A stretch of DNA of 64,000 bases. Origin: Alicyclobacillus_A sp963788285. GTDB taxonomy: Bacteria > Bacillota > Bacilli > Alicyclobacillales > Alicyclobacillaceae. Under the pieces are notes generated by a model, which was given only the letters and a program-made list of their open reading frames with translations, was not told where the DNA came from and ran no database searches. Positions 10,285-23,308 of the stretch are shown here, piece after piece. Every line of letters starts with the position of its first letter. Position 1 is the stretch's first letter. The stretch lies in the NCBI GenBank assembly GCA_963788285.1, contig CAWBGB010000004.1, positions 124,001 to 188,000 of the forward strand. The letters run 5' to 3'. The position numbers and the translations under genes are program-made.

Positions 10285-11520
10285 TCATATAGTGGAGTTC
10301 ACCACACTCCACAAACTCTGTAGCCAAGCCAATACTGCGCGAGCGTACGAATGAGTGGCGGCATGGCCTGCGCCGTTGCTCCGGTAGTACCGGACCAAGT
10401 CTCTGTACACGAAAGCATGTGGATACGCATCGAGGATACGGGCTCCATTACAAGCGATGTCTTGCTGCGCACGAGCATCCACCAGCAGTGCATGCGCTTC
10501 GCTTTCATGGCTGGCAAGGACCGTCATCCCCAGGTACACCATGCGTCCAGCCACGCAAATCAGCTGCCAACCATCACTGAAATCGTCGGTCAGGTGTTTG
10601 ACCAGGCGTAGTGTAAGTTGATTTGCCACCTGCGACCACCGGAAGAGGGATGGAAACATGGCCTCGATACCGTCCAACAACGACATGTCGTCCAGGCAAT
10701 GCTCCCATTTCATCCAATCCAGTGCATCTGCTGGACACGGTAGATTGATGGTGGACAGTGTCTCCTCTACAGCGCGAACGAAGGCCCACTGGTTCCATCG
10801 CAAAGATGGTCCATCGTACAGCTCAGACTTTTGCATGCAGCGGCGATACAGATCCCCGCGACCGGCGAAATACGCAATCATGCCAATCATTAACAAGGTG
10901 TCTGCCAGGTCTGCTTTTGCATGGTGATCCATTCCATCCAACGTGTCTGGTACAGTTTCGCAATCTGTTGGAGGGATTCTTCCAACCGCCCCTGCAGCAA
11001 CTGGACCCCAGCCAGTTCCTGAACCGTCGTGTACGTCTCGTGAACGCGGGCGACTCGTTGATAGTACCGCGAGGCCCAATAGTGTGCACGGCCCATAAAG
11101 TGTAAACTTCGTGCAACATCTAACTTGTACACGCCTTCAAGCTGTGCCGCTTTTTTCAATGAAATCGGTGATCTCGTAGGCGTGGTGCACACGTTCCAAA
11201 CCGACAGAGCGCTATCATGTACGTGTTCAACGCAAACAGCAACTCATACGCTTGTTCAAGAATTTAAGAATTTCATAGCCTCCCATAGTGCACGGCTAAC
11301 TCAGCGTTGTCCAAATAGCTCATGACCCAGGACATGTTGCCAAGACACTTGCCCCGCATTGGATCCTCCGGATTGATTCGCTCCACCATGGCCAAGACTT
11401 CGGTGAAATACGGAAGGGCTTGTATGGGCCCGTGCAAAATACTGTAGACTGCGCCGAGGCCGTTGCAAGCCCGGACTTGCTGGTTTGCGTCATCGTCGGA
11501 TTTCTTGACGCTCGCCCATA
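10285..11520 (-). pseudogene. Degraded TPR-type (tetratricopeptide) protein
   Basis: Three frames must be joined. The first block reads DDDANQQVRACNGLGAVYS, then FTEVLAMVERINPEDPMRGKC and AELAVHYGRL before a stop near 11278. A second runs VYKLDVARSLHFMGRAHYWA, and the last covers 10285-10920 and ends VVNSTI. The helical repeats of about 34 residues resemble the TPR half of Rap-type or XRE/TPR regulators. No start codon or DNA-binding domain is found upstream of 11520, so the N-terminus is lost. Nested inverted repeats (7-bp arms GTGGAGT/ACTCCAC) sit near its 3' end. Function of the ancestor cannot be named. Confidence 0.55.
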
Positions 11521-11582
11521 TGAAATTTATCTGTAATATGAACAGTGTCGATTGACATCATTCGATAGTCAGACATCCTAGA

Positions 11583-11622
11583 TTCACGAGAAAAGGCACT
11601 GTCCAAGTGACAGTGTCTTTTC
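11583..11622 (-). terminator. Terminator of the SPFH/NfeD unit
   Basis: GAAAAGGCACTGTC (11590-11603) pairs with GACAGTGTCTTTTC (11609-11622) over 14 positions with one G-T wobble and a 5-base loop. Read on the minus strand the stem ends in TTTTCTCG, about 90 bp after the SPFH gene stop. Confidence 0.7.
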
Positions 11623-11710
11623 CTGTTCTTACGCAATCCGCAGCATTCACCGTGCAAACAGGTTGTTGAGCCTCTACCCGTCATGGAGCAACTTGCGAGA
11701 CGGCATCCCC

Positions 11711-12655
11711 TCACTCCGCAGTGTGACCTGGCGATTGGTTGACTGCGGTTTTCATGGCACCCAGTGCACTTAACACACCCAACGCCTCTGTCGGGACAAA
11801 CAACGTGGTAGACTGACCGTTGGCCATGCCTTGCAAAGCCTCGAACGACTGATAGGTCAGAATGTTGGTGTCGAGACCTGCGGCACGCAACATCTCGATG
11901 CGATTCTTTTCAGCTTGAGCGACGAGACGGATAGCTTGCGCGCGCCCTTCAGCTTCAAGCTGTTGCGCTTGGCGAAAACCTTCTGCCTCGCGAATCCGCG
12001 ATTCTTTTTCGCCTTCGGCACGCAGAATGCGGCTCTGCTTGTCACCTTCGGCTTTGAGAATCGCTGCCTGCCGTTCACCCTCTGCCTGCAGAATATTCGC
12101 TCGTTTTTCGCGTTCTGCCTTCATCTGTTTTTCCATCGACTCCTGAATTTCGTGCGGTGGCTTGATATCGACAATTTCCACCCGATCGATGCGAACACCC
12201 CACTGCTCCGTCACTTCGTCCAGTGCCGTGCGTAGGGCCAGACTGATCTTGTCGCGGCCAGACAGCGTTTCGTCGAGCTCCATATGACCGACCACCTGGC
12301 GGATGTTTGCTGCTGTGATATTCTGAATGCCTTGCACGACATTGGCGATGTTGTAGGTGGCCATTTTGGGCTCAATCACGGTGTAGAAGAAGACCGTGTC
12401 AATTTGAATCTGTACGTTGTCTTTCGTGATGACCATTTGAGGCGGCACGACGACCTGTTGGGTGCGAAAGTCAATTAATCTGACAATTCTATCAATATAT
12501 GGGATGATAATATTCACACCAGCGTGAAGCGTGGCCTGGTATTTTCCCAACCGTTCCACAATGGCGACGCGCTGCTGAGGAATAATGCGGATAGCGCGGA
12601 AAATGGTGACGAGCACCAACAAGACAACAACAATGAGTACGATGGTTGCAACCAA
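11711..12655 (-). CDS. SPFH/Band-7 protein (paraslipin, QmcA-like)
   Basis: 314 residues. An N-terminal membrane helix (residues 3-22) is followed by the SPFH domain at about 25-190 (IIPQQRVAIVERLGKYQATLHAG and DKISLALRTALDEVTEQWGVRI), then an Ala/Glu-rich coiled coil at 190-260 built on repeats of EGE-RQA-ILRAEG type. Such proteins oligomerise at the membrane and organise lipid microdomains; a distinct substrate is not known. It is directly downstream of an NfeD protein with a one-base gap, the usual slipin/NfeD pairing. B. subtilis FloT/YuaG is a longer relative of a different subgroup, so no symbol is given. Confidence 0.9.
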   Translation of the reverse strand: MVATIVLIVVVLLVLVTIFRAIRIIPQQRVAIVERLGKYQATLHAGVNIIIPYIDRIVRLIDFRTQQVVVPPQMVITKDNVQIQIDTVFFYTVIEPKMATYNIANVVQGIQNITAANIRQVVGHMELDETLSGRDKISLALRTALDEVTEQWGVRIDRVEIVDIKPPHEIQESMEKQMKAEREKRANILQAEGERQAAILKAEGDKQSRILRAEGEKESRIREAEGFRQAQQLEAEGRAQAIRLVAQAEKNRIEMLRAAGLDTNILTYQSFEALQGMANGQSTTLFVPTEALGVLSALGAMKTAVNQSPGHTAE

Positions 12656-12656
12656 A

Positions 12657-13094
12657 TTAATGGACCTCCTCTATGGGTTCGACCGATAGAATGGTCGAAG
12701 TGGCTTCACAAACGGCAACCTCCTGGCCGGCCCTCAGCGCGTGTTCTGACCTTGCACTCCACAAGTCACCTTGAACGCGGACTGTGGCAAACGCGCCCGG
12801 TTTCGCTTCGGTGACCACGACGCCACGTTGACCAACCATACTTTCCATTCGGCTGGGGAGGCTGCGACGCTGCTTCCACTTCCGCACGAGCGGCCTCGTG
12901 ACGACGAGCAGCACAACGCTGACCGTAGCAAAGATGAGCATCTGCACCCACACACTTGGAATGAAAGGCGTCAGCAGGGCGGTCAGAAAGGCCCCGATGG
13001 CAATCCACAGTAGCACAAACGTGAACGTCATCACTTCGACAGTCCCTATGACAAATGCAGCAATGAGCCACGTCCACCAGACCAAACCCCTCAC
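12657..13094 (-). CDS. NfeD-family membrane protein
   Basis: 145 residues. Two to three membrane helices (10-30, 34-46, 50-68) are followed by a C-terminal OB-fold at about 85-143 (MVGQRGVVVTEAKPGAFATVRVQGDLWSARSEHALRAGQEV), the short NfeD form without the protease domain. It is translated from GTG after AAAGGAAG and sits immediately upstream of the SPFH gene. NfeD proteins are partners of SPFH proteins, thought to act in membrane-domain formation or quality control. Confidence 0.9.
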   Translation of the reverse strand: MRGLVWWTWLIAAFVIGTVEVMTFTFVLLWIAIGAFLTALLTPFIPSVWVQMLIFATVSVVLLVVTRPLVRKWKQRRSLPSRMESMVGQRGVVVTEAKPGAFATVRVQGDLWSARSEHALRAGQEVAVCEATSTILSVEPIEEVH

Positions 13095-13189
13095 CCACTT
13101 CCTTTTTCGACAATTATTGTATAGGTTGCATAGACTGAATAGCCCTCTCTGCCAAAATTTTCATGACGTCTGCCAACACAGCTTTATGA

Positions 13190-14329
13190 TTACACCTCCC
13201 GCTGTTGTTCGTTCTCAAATGTCTCCGTAGATACTGTCCACCGCTCGACTCGGTCGCGTTGGACACGTCCACTCACACCGTACAGCGGTTCCACGCTCAA
13301 AGTTCCGGGCTTGGAAAACGTGACAGGGGGATGGATAATGTCCTGCTCAAAGTATCGTGCGCTGGGAGCTGTGTCGCCAGGGAGCGTGAAGCCCGGCAAA
13401 GAAGTCACAGCCACATTGTGGAGACGTCCGACACCAGTTTCGAGCATGCCGCCACACCATAGGCCTATCCCATTTTGCTGACACAGATTGTGAATCGCAA
13501 TGGCTTCGGAAAATCCACCTACCCGGCCTACCTTCAGGTTGATGATCTTGCAGGCACCCAATTGAATCGCTTTACGAGCGTCCTCCGCACTGTGAATACT
13601 TTCGTCCAGGCAAATCGGGGTGGAAAGCGCACACTGGAGCGTCGCGTGATCAACAATGTCGTCGTTCGCAAGCGGCTGCTCCACCATCATCAGCTCAAAC
13701 TCGTCAAAGCGCTTCAGGTGATCTATGTCTGACAATCTGTATGCGCTATTTGCGTCAGCCATGAGTGGAATTTTTCCAAACGCGTTCCGTATCTCCCGGA
13801 GCACATCCACGTCCCAGCCCGGTTTGACCTTCACCTTAATCCGTTGAAAGCCTTGCTGCAGGTACCCGTCAATTTTTTTCAAGAGCGTTGGCACATCGCG
13901 TTGAATACCGACGCTGATGCCGACGGGAATTTCCGTTTTCGTGCCACCAAGCAGCTCGTGCAACGCCACTTGGTGTTGGTTGGACCAAGCATCCCAGACC
14001 GCCATCTCCAAGGCCGCTTTCGCCATTTTGTTTCCCTTGAACGGGCGAAACGCCTCACGTACCTTATGCAAGTCTGCCGGGTCGGAAAAATCCAGTTGAA
14101 AGAGCACTGGAATCAGAAACCTTTCCATCACGTGCCACGCCGTGTCATTCGTTTCCTCGCAGTACAAAGGCGCTGAGCTGGCCGTACATTCGGCGAAGCC
14201 TGTCGCGCCAGTGTCCGTGGTGAGTTCCACCAAGATCACGTCTTTGTCCTCTTCGAGACCAAAAGACGTGATGAACGGTTCTTTCATCGGACACAATAGA
14301 CGGCGTAATACAACGGATTGAATGTTCAT
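13190..14329 (-). CDS. o-Succinylbenzoate synthase / N-succinylamino-acid racemase (enolase superfamily)
   Basis: 379 residues. N-terminal capping domain (1-120) and (beta/alpha)7-beta barrel. Catalytic Lys167 lies in RIKVKVKPG, metal ligands are Asp192 (DANSAY), Glu217 (VEQPL) and Asp242 (LDES), and the second catalytic Lys266 is in NLKVGRVGG, the spacing seen in Amycolatopsis N-acylamino-acid racemase. Enzymes of this group do the menaquinone step (MenC) and/or racemise N-succinyl amino acids. The ATG overlaps the stop of the upstream GNAT gene (ATGA) with GGAGGA in front, so the two are coupled. No menaquinone gene is nearby, which favours the racemase role; menC activity cannot be excluded. 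Confidence 0.85.
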   Translation of the reverse strand: MNIQSVVLRRLLCPMKEPFITSFGLEEDKDVILVELTTDTGATGFAECTASSAPLYCEETNDTAWHVMERFLIPVLFQLDFSDPADLHKVREAFRPFKGNKMAKAALEMAVWDAWSNQHQVALHELLGGTKTEIPVGISVGIQRDVPTLLKKIDGYLQQGFQRIKVKVKPGWDVDVLREIRNAFGKIPLMADANSAYRLSDIDHLKRFDEFELMMVEQPLANDDIVDHATLQCALSTPICLDESIHSAEDARKAIQLGACKIINLKVGRVGGFSEAIAIHNLCQQNGIGLWCGGMLETGVGRLHNVAVTSLPGFTLPGDTAPSARYFEQDIIHPPVTFSKPGTLSVEPLYGVSGRVQRDRVERWTVSTETFENEQQREV

Positions 14330-15126
14330 GACCGTGGTTCCTCCTTGATCCAAATGTATGTCGCTTTGTCAACATGTCTTTGGAGCGCAACGGGTATGTA
14401 GCCTACTGCCATGAGTCGCTCCGCAGCCGCGCGAAAGCTCAAACGCCACTCCTCCGCTCGCCTTGCGTCGTGGAGGATCAGTTGTGTGAAATCGAGCGGA
14501 ACATCGGTCAACAGAGAATCGGCCGAGTTTGGCCATGGGTCGGAAAGGAGGGGACCCCCACGATTCTCCATCGTGAGCACGGGAACAGCCGCAGAGTGGC
14601 AGTAAACGACATTCTGTGCGTCCGCTGTTGAACCTACAAGAGTATCCCAAACCGCCACGAATCGATCCGTCTCCATCCCCCGATTGATTTGGTCCGCCAG
14701 GTCACTCCCGTAGACGTTACGCTTGTACTCCACAATCCGCGCCCCGAGTTTGTGGAGGTTGAAATAAGCGTTGCGAGCGACGAGTGGATCGAACGTCCAC
14801 GCGACGGTTCCGTACCCCAGTTCACATGCGATGGACCGTTGGGCCTCTTTGAGGCTTTGGCCAATCCCTCGGTGCAAATACGCCTGAAGAACAGCAGTCT
14901 CATGCGACCACAGCACCCACTCCTCACGATACTTCACGGGAAAACTGAAAAGAAAGCCGATGGGTGTGTCCTCGTCATACGCCAATAAAACCACACCGCC
15001 GTACGTTGCATGAACAATCATCTGTGCCGTGGAGCAGGCGGCATCTCCACCCCATACAACGCTCGCAAGATACTGACACTTCTTACATCCATCCAACGTT
15101 GTGACGCGCTCAATATGTATCCCCAT
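14326..15126 (-). CDS. GNAT acetyltransferase-fold protein, candidate D-amino-acid N-succinyltransferase
   Basis: 266 residues from MGIHIERVTT, which has AAAGGTGG seven bases upstream. The GNAT core covers roughly residues 1-150, with AVLQAYLHRGIGQSLKEAQRS as the acyl-CoA pyrophosphate loop (R/Q-x-x-G-x-G/A form) and FDPLVARNAYFNLHKLGA after it. The C-terminal 110 residues are of a type found only in the subfamily paired with N-succinylamino-acid racemase. In Geobacillus kaustophilus a GNAT succinyltransferase, the racemase and a desuccinylase convert D- to L-amino acids. Here the first two are overlapping genes; the desuccinylase is not in the window. Substrate is inferred from context only. 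Confidence 0.75.
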   Translation of the reverse strand: MGIHIERVTTLDGCKKCQYLASVVWGGDAACSTAQMIVHATYGGVVLLAYDEDTPIGFLFSFPVKYREEWVLWSHETAVLQAYLHRGIGQSLKEAQRSIACELGYGTVAWTFDPLVARNAYFNLHKLGARIVEYKRNVYGSDLADQINRGMETDRFVAVWDTLVGSTADAQNVVYCHSAAVPVLTMENRGGPLLSDPWPNSADSLLTDVPLDFTQLILHDARRAEEWRLSFRAAAERLMAVGYIPVALQRHVDKATYIWIKEEPRS

Positions 15127-15266
15127 GTCGCAGCCACCTTTCGTTAGACTCATCATACTGATCCATCGGGCCATGCCGCAATAAAATTCCTGAAGCCGGT
15201 ACATTGACTGCTCCTGCCGTATCTCCGTTGGAAACCTCGATTTCCAATGTTCCAGTGGGTGATAGA

Positions 15267-15700
15267 TATGTCAGGTACAGTGTTCATTCGATTTCTCGAC
15301 CGTGCATGGATGCGGACAAACGTTGGTTGCGGGAACTGTGGCACTCCGAATGGGGCGGGGACGTCATGGTATCGAGGCAAGGTACATCACTTGAATGAGG
15401 TCGACGCCCTTATCGCGTGGAGTGAAGATAGACGGATAGGTTGCGCCACCGACCACAATGATGTAGCGGGGTGTGAATTGCTCAGCATCAATGCCTTGCA
15501 GGATGGCCTTGGCATGGCGCTACTTTCTGCCGCTGAAAAAACCACTTGCCAATCAGGTGTAACCGTGTCTGGCTCATTACTTCCAATGACAACCTGGATG
15601 CTTTACGATTCTATCAACGTCGTGGATAGCGGATTTCTGCCGTTTATCGAGACGCAAATGACCAACATAGACCTATCCAATTCAAAAGCCGCTGCTGCGG
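15267..15700 (+). pseudogene. Broken GNAT acetyltransferase
   Basis: Three plus-strand frames together give a GNAT domain: MDADKRWLRELWHSEWGGDV, then HHLNEVDALIAW, GCELLSINALQDGLGMALL, then NRVWLITSNDNLDALRFYQ and RRG followed by an in-frame TAG. Two frame changes (near 15380 and 15560) and the stop disable it. SNDN-ALRFYQRRGF is the typical C-terminal GNAT motif. It ends against the terminator of the rRNA operon on the other strand. Confidence 0.7.
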
Positions 15701-15713
15701 ATATCGGAACAAT

Positions 15714-15748
15714 GCAACAAAAGAGCCCAGTGCAGATGCACTGAGCTC
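15714..15748 (-). terminator. rRNA operon terminator
   Basis: GAGCCCAGTGCA (15723-15734) and TGCACTGAGCTC (15737-15748) form a 12-position stem with one mismatch, nine bases past the 5S gene. On the minus strand it is followed by TTTTGTTG. Confidence 0.75.
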
Positions 15749-15756
15749 TCTCACTT

Positions 15757-15873
15757 GCCTGGCGGCGTCCTACTTTCCCAGGGGCTCCCGCCCCAAGTAT
15801 CATCGGCGCTGGAGGTCTTAACGGTCGTGTTCGGGATGGGTACGCGTGTTTCCCCTCCGCTATTACCACCAGA
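15757..15873 (-). rRNA. rrf: 5S ribosomal RNA
   Basis: The minus strand begins CCTGGTGGTAATAGCGGAG and contains CACCCGTTCCCATCCCG-like loop C as ACGCGTACCCATCCCGAAC, then ends GTAGGACGCCGCCAGGC, about 117 nt. The ends pair as expected for 5S. Boundaries are good to a few bases. Confidence 0.95.
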
Positions 15874-15954
15874 CATATATTCCTTCAAGGTACTCTCTGT
15901 ACCTTGCAAACTAAACAGCGAATCCTCTCCTACAGGTTCCCCTGTGTCTTCAGG

Positions 15955-20659
<4,705 letters not shown>

Positions 20660-20784
20660 AGAATTTGGTGCTCATTTCGAAAACACTTGCATGTTTTGAA
20701 TCACTCTCTGCGCGTGTTTAGTTTTCAAGGAACCACTCTGTTTTGGAGCGTCGACAAAGTCATCCGCTCCGAGACAGCTCAACC

Positions 20785-20814
20785 ATCTTACCACATTTCA
20801 CTCATTCAAGTAAA
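20785..20814 (-). promoter_or_regulatory. rRNA operon promoter P3
   Basis: Minus-strand TTTACT (20809-20814) and TAAGAT (20785-20790), 18 bp apart, about 125 bp before 16S. It is the promoter closest to the gene. Confidence 0.55.
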
Positions 20815-20874
20815 GAGGAAATGTTTGGTTTTGCTGTCCTGACCGCTTCACTTGCTCTCGAAGCGACGTCGACC

Positions 20875-20904
20875 AATATATCACGAATCTCTTTTAGAGA
20901 TCCA
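20875..20904 (-). promoter_or_regulatory. rRNA operon promoter P2
   Basis: Minus-strand TGGATC (20899-20904), 18 bp, TATATT (20875-20880). The -10 is inside a 25-bp segment (20862-20886) that is repeated with two mismatches at P1. Confidence 0.55.
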
Positions 20905-21007
20905 CCGGAAATTATCTCCGGACTGGTCGGTGTCTACTTCAGAAACGCTGATGTGACGCGGTTTGTTGCATCATTTTTTCGTCACCGCCGCAGCAGCGAC
21001 GTCGATT

Positions 21008-21036
21008 AATATATCACGATGCCTATCGAAGATCAA
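21008..21036 (-). promoter_or_regulatory. rRNA operon promoter P1
   Basis: Minus-strand TTGATC (21031-21036), exactly 17 bp, TATATT (21008-21013). The -35 overlaps the stop of the EamA gene. The -10 lies in the 25-bp segment (20995-21019) shared with P2. Confidence 0.6.
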
Positions 21037-21944
21037 ATAGTTTTTCGTTGAAATTTGTGGAACTTGACGTCCAGTGTCAATTCCGACACCGCAATACCTG
21101 CGAGAATCATCACGACGCCCACCCAACGCAGCCACGACACATCCTCGCCGAGGACGACACGTGCCACTAGGACTGCGACAGGAAGTTCAACAGATCCAAG
21201 GACGCCCGCCATCCGTCCTCCGATGTGAGGAATGGCGATAAGCATCAAACTCAGTGGGATGACCTGACTGAACAGGCTTGACACGACAGCCCATGGCCAG
21301 AGGCGGTGCCACAATCCCGAAACCATCAGGGTGGTCGGGGGAAAGACACAGAAGATGGCGACCGTGGCGATGGTTGCTGTGAGGGCGGATCGGATGGCTG
21401 GATTCATGTTGGCATCCGCGTAGCCCGACACGTACAACGTGATGGCGTAGCAGAATCCAGAGCACAGCCCTAACAGTACAGCCCACATCGGGAACGTCCC
21501 AAGGGACTGTTCAAAGAGGCCCACGGCAAACACAGTGCCGACGAGAATGAAGATTAACCCAATCCACTTTTGCAGGCTAGGCAACCTTTTGGTGACAAGA
21601 ATGTCAATGAGAACGACCATCCACGCAAATTGGAACAGCAGCACAATGCCAAGTGATGCAGGCAAGTGCGTCAAGGAAATATAGTACGTGTAGCTAGTCC
21701 CCGCTCCAGACAAGCCAATGACCAGAAGTACAAGCCATTGTTTTACGGACTTCGGGAAGGTTTTCTGTCCCGGTCGGAGTAAGGCAACCAACCACAGCAC
21801 GAGCACACCCACGAGATATTGCGCGTCGGTCGCTTGCTGGACGGTGAAGCCCTGGTTGTATCCAATCTTCATAATGGACGAAACGAATCCAAAACTGCTC
21901 CCGGCCAACAGGACCAGGAACGCGTACCACCACACACTTCGCAT
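21033..21944 (-). CDS. EamA/DMT-family transporter
   Basis: 303 residues with ten membrane helices in two EamA halves (about 5-140 and 155-290). The inter-half repeat is visible as LAGSSFGFVSSIMKIGYNQG against LLGLCSGFCYAITLYVSG. Members export amino acids, other metabolites or drugs; the substrate cannot be read here. The start ATG has GGGGAGGAAATACTA in front. It begins 17 bp after the pur operon terminator, so it gets little read-through and may depend on it or on a weak own promoter. Confidence 0.88.
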   Translation of the reverse strand: MRSVWWYAFLVLLAGSSFGFVSSIMKIGYNQGFTVQQATDAQYLVGVLVLWLVALLRPGQKTFPKSVKQWLVLLVIGLSGAGTSYTYYISLTHLPASLGIVLLFQFAWMVVLIDILVTKRLPSLQKWIGLIFILVGTVFAVGLFEQSLGTFPMWAVLLGLCSGFCYAITLYVSGYADANMNPAIRSALTATIATVAIFCVFPPTTLMVSGLWHRLWPWAVVSSLFSQVIPLSLMLIAIPHIGGRMAGVLGSVELPVAVLVARVVLGEDVSWLRWVGVVMILAGIAVSELTLDVKFHKFQRKTI

Positions 21945-21962
21945 TAGTATTTCCTCCCCATG

Positions 21963-21988
21963 AAAAAGACCGGGTACAATCCCCGGTC
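21963..21988 (-). terminator. Terminator of the pur operon
   Basis: GACCGGGG-ATTGTA-CCCGGTC followed by TTTTTC on the minus strand (stem 21968-21988), 28 bp after the purD stop. Confidence 0.85.
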
Positions 21989-22016
21989 AGGTTATCTATT
22001 TCAATGTTGCTCTGAA

Positions 22017-23297
22017 TTACTTCAGTGAACCCGCGATATCTCTTCGGAAGTGTTTCCCTTCAAAGTATATCGCCTCCGCATCTGCATATGCAATGTCGCG
22101 TGCGGCTGTGAAGGAATCAGCAACACCGCAGCACACGACAACCCGTCCCCCCGCCGTTTGCAGAGTTCCGTGTACACGGCGAGTACCTGCATGAAAGATC
22201 AGCCCGGCGGTGGCGTCGCTCGTCTGAATCTCGCTGCCGGTTCGTGGCTGCTCTGGGTATCCCGGAGAGGCGAGCACCACGCAGATGGCTTTTTGCGGTT
22301 TCCACTGGATGGAGACGTCTGCCAGAGCATCTTCCGTGACAGCCCAGAGGATCTCCAGCAGGTCGGACTCGAGGAGCGGAAGGACCACTTCTGTTTCCGG
22401 ATCGCCAAAACGACAGTTGAACTCAATGACGAACGGTCCGTCTTCGGTCATCATCAAACCCGCGTATAAGACGCCGCGGTACTGAATGCCCCGTAATTTT
22501 AGTTCGTCCAGAAGCGGCGAGACAATGCGCCGCTGTACCACTTCAACCATTCCGCTTTCGATAAAACCTGGAACAGGCGCGAAAGCGCCCATACCCCCGG
22601 TGTTTGCCCCAGTGTCCCCTTCGCCAACACGCTTGTGGTCGCGCGCGGGGATCATCGGAACCGCAGCGTTTGCGTCCACAAAAAACATCATGGACACTTC
22701 TTTACCGCGCAAACACTGTTCAATCACCACGGTCGTTCCAGACGCGCCGAACTTCGCGCCGACCATCATCTCGTCGATGGCGGCACAGGCCTCTTCCACG
22801 GTCTCGGCAACCACGACGCCTTTCCCGGCAGCCAACCCGTCCGCCTTGACCACAATCGGCGCTCCGCATCGGTGCACATACGCTTTGGCTGACTCGGCGT
22901 CAGTGAACGTCTGATAGGAAGCGGTGGGAACGCCGGCGGACGCCATCACCGACTTGGCAAACGCCTTGGACGACTCCAGGCGTGCAGCAGCCTGTTGAGG
23001 GCCAAACACGCGAATTCCCTTCTCTATACACCGGTCCACCAAGCCGCGTGCGAGCGGCAGTTCCGGACCGACCACCACCAGGTCCACCGCTTCCTTGGCG
23101 GCGAATTCGACCAGTCCATCCACGTCGTCTACCGCAATGTTCACGCACGCGGCGACGTCCGCAATACCGGCGTTGCCCGGCGCAGCGTACAACTTCACGT
23201 TATACGAGCTTTGACGGAGAGTCCAGGCGATGGCGTGCTCACGGGCACCGTTGCCCACCACGAGTACCTTGGGTTGTTGGGGAATGCTGAAATTCAT
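22017..23297 (-). CDS. purD: Phosphoribosylamine-glycine ligase
   Basis: 426 residues. Makes GAR from phosphoribosylamine, glycine and ATP, step 2 of purine synthesis. N-terminal VVGNGAREHAIAW, then the ATP-grasp region at about 105-300 with IVVKADGLAAGKGVVVAE, GANTGGMGAFAP and FNCRFGDPETE. The start has TTAAGGAGGATAACG upstream. Last gene of the operon, 12 bp after purH. Confidence 0.96.
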   Translation of the reverse strand: MNFSIPQQPKVLVVGNGAREHAIAWTLRQSSYNVKLYAAPGNAGIADVAACVNIAVDDVDGLVEFAAKEAVDLVVVGPELPLARGLVDRCIEKGIRVFGPQQAAARLESSKAFAKSVMASAGVPTASYQTFTDAESAKAYVHRCGAPIVVKADGLAAGKGVVVAETVEEACAAIDEMMVGAKFGASGTTVVIEQCLRGKEVSMMFFVDANAAVPMIPARDHKRVGEGDTGANTGGMGAFAPVPGFIESGMVEVVQRRIVSPLLDELKLRGIQYRGVLYAGLMMTEDGPFVIEFNCRFGDPETEVVLPLLESDLLEILWAVTEDALADVSIQWKPQKAICVVLASPGYPEQPRTGSEIQTSDATAGLIFHAGTRRVHGTLQTAGGRVVVCCGVADSFTAARDIAYADAEAIYFEGKHFRRDIAGSLK

Positions 23298-23308
23298 CGT
23301 TATCCTCC

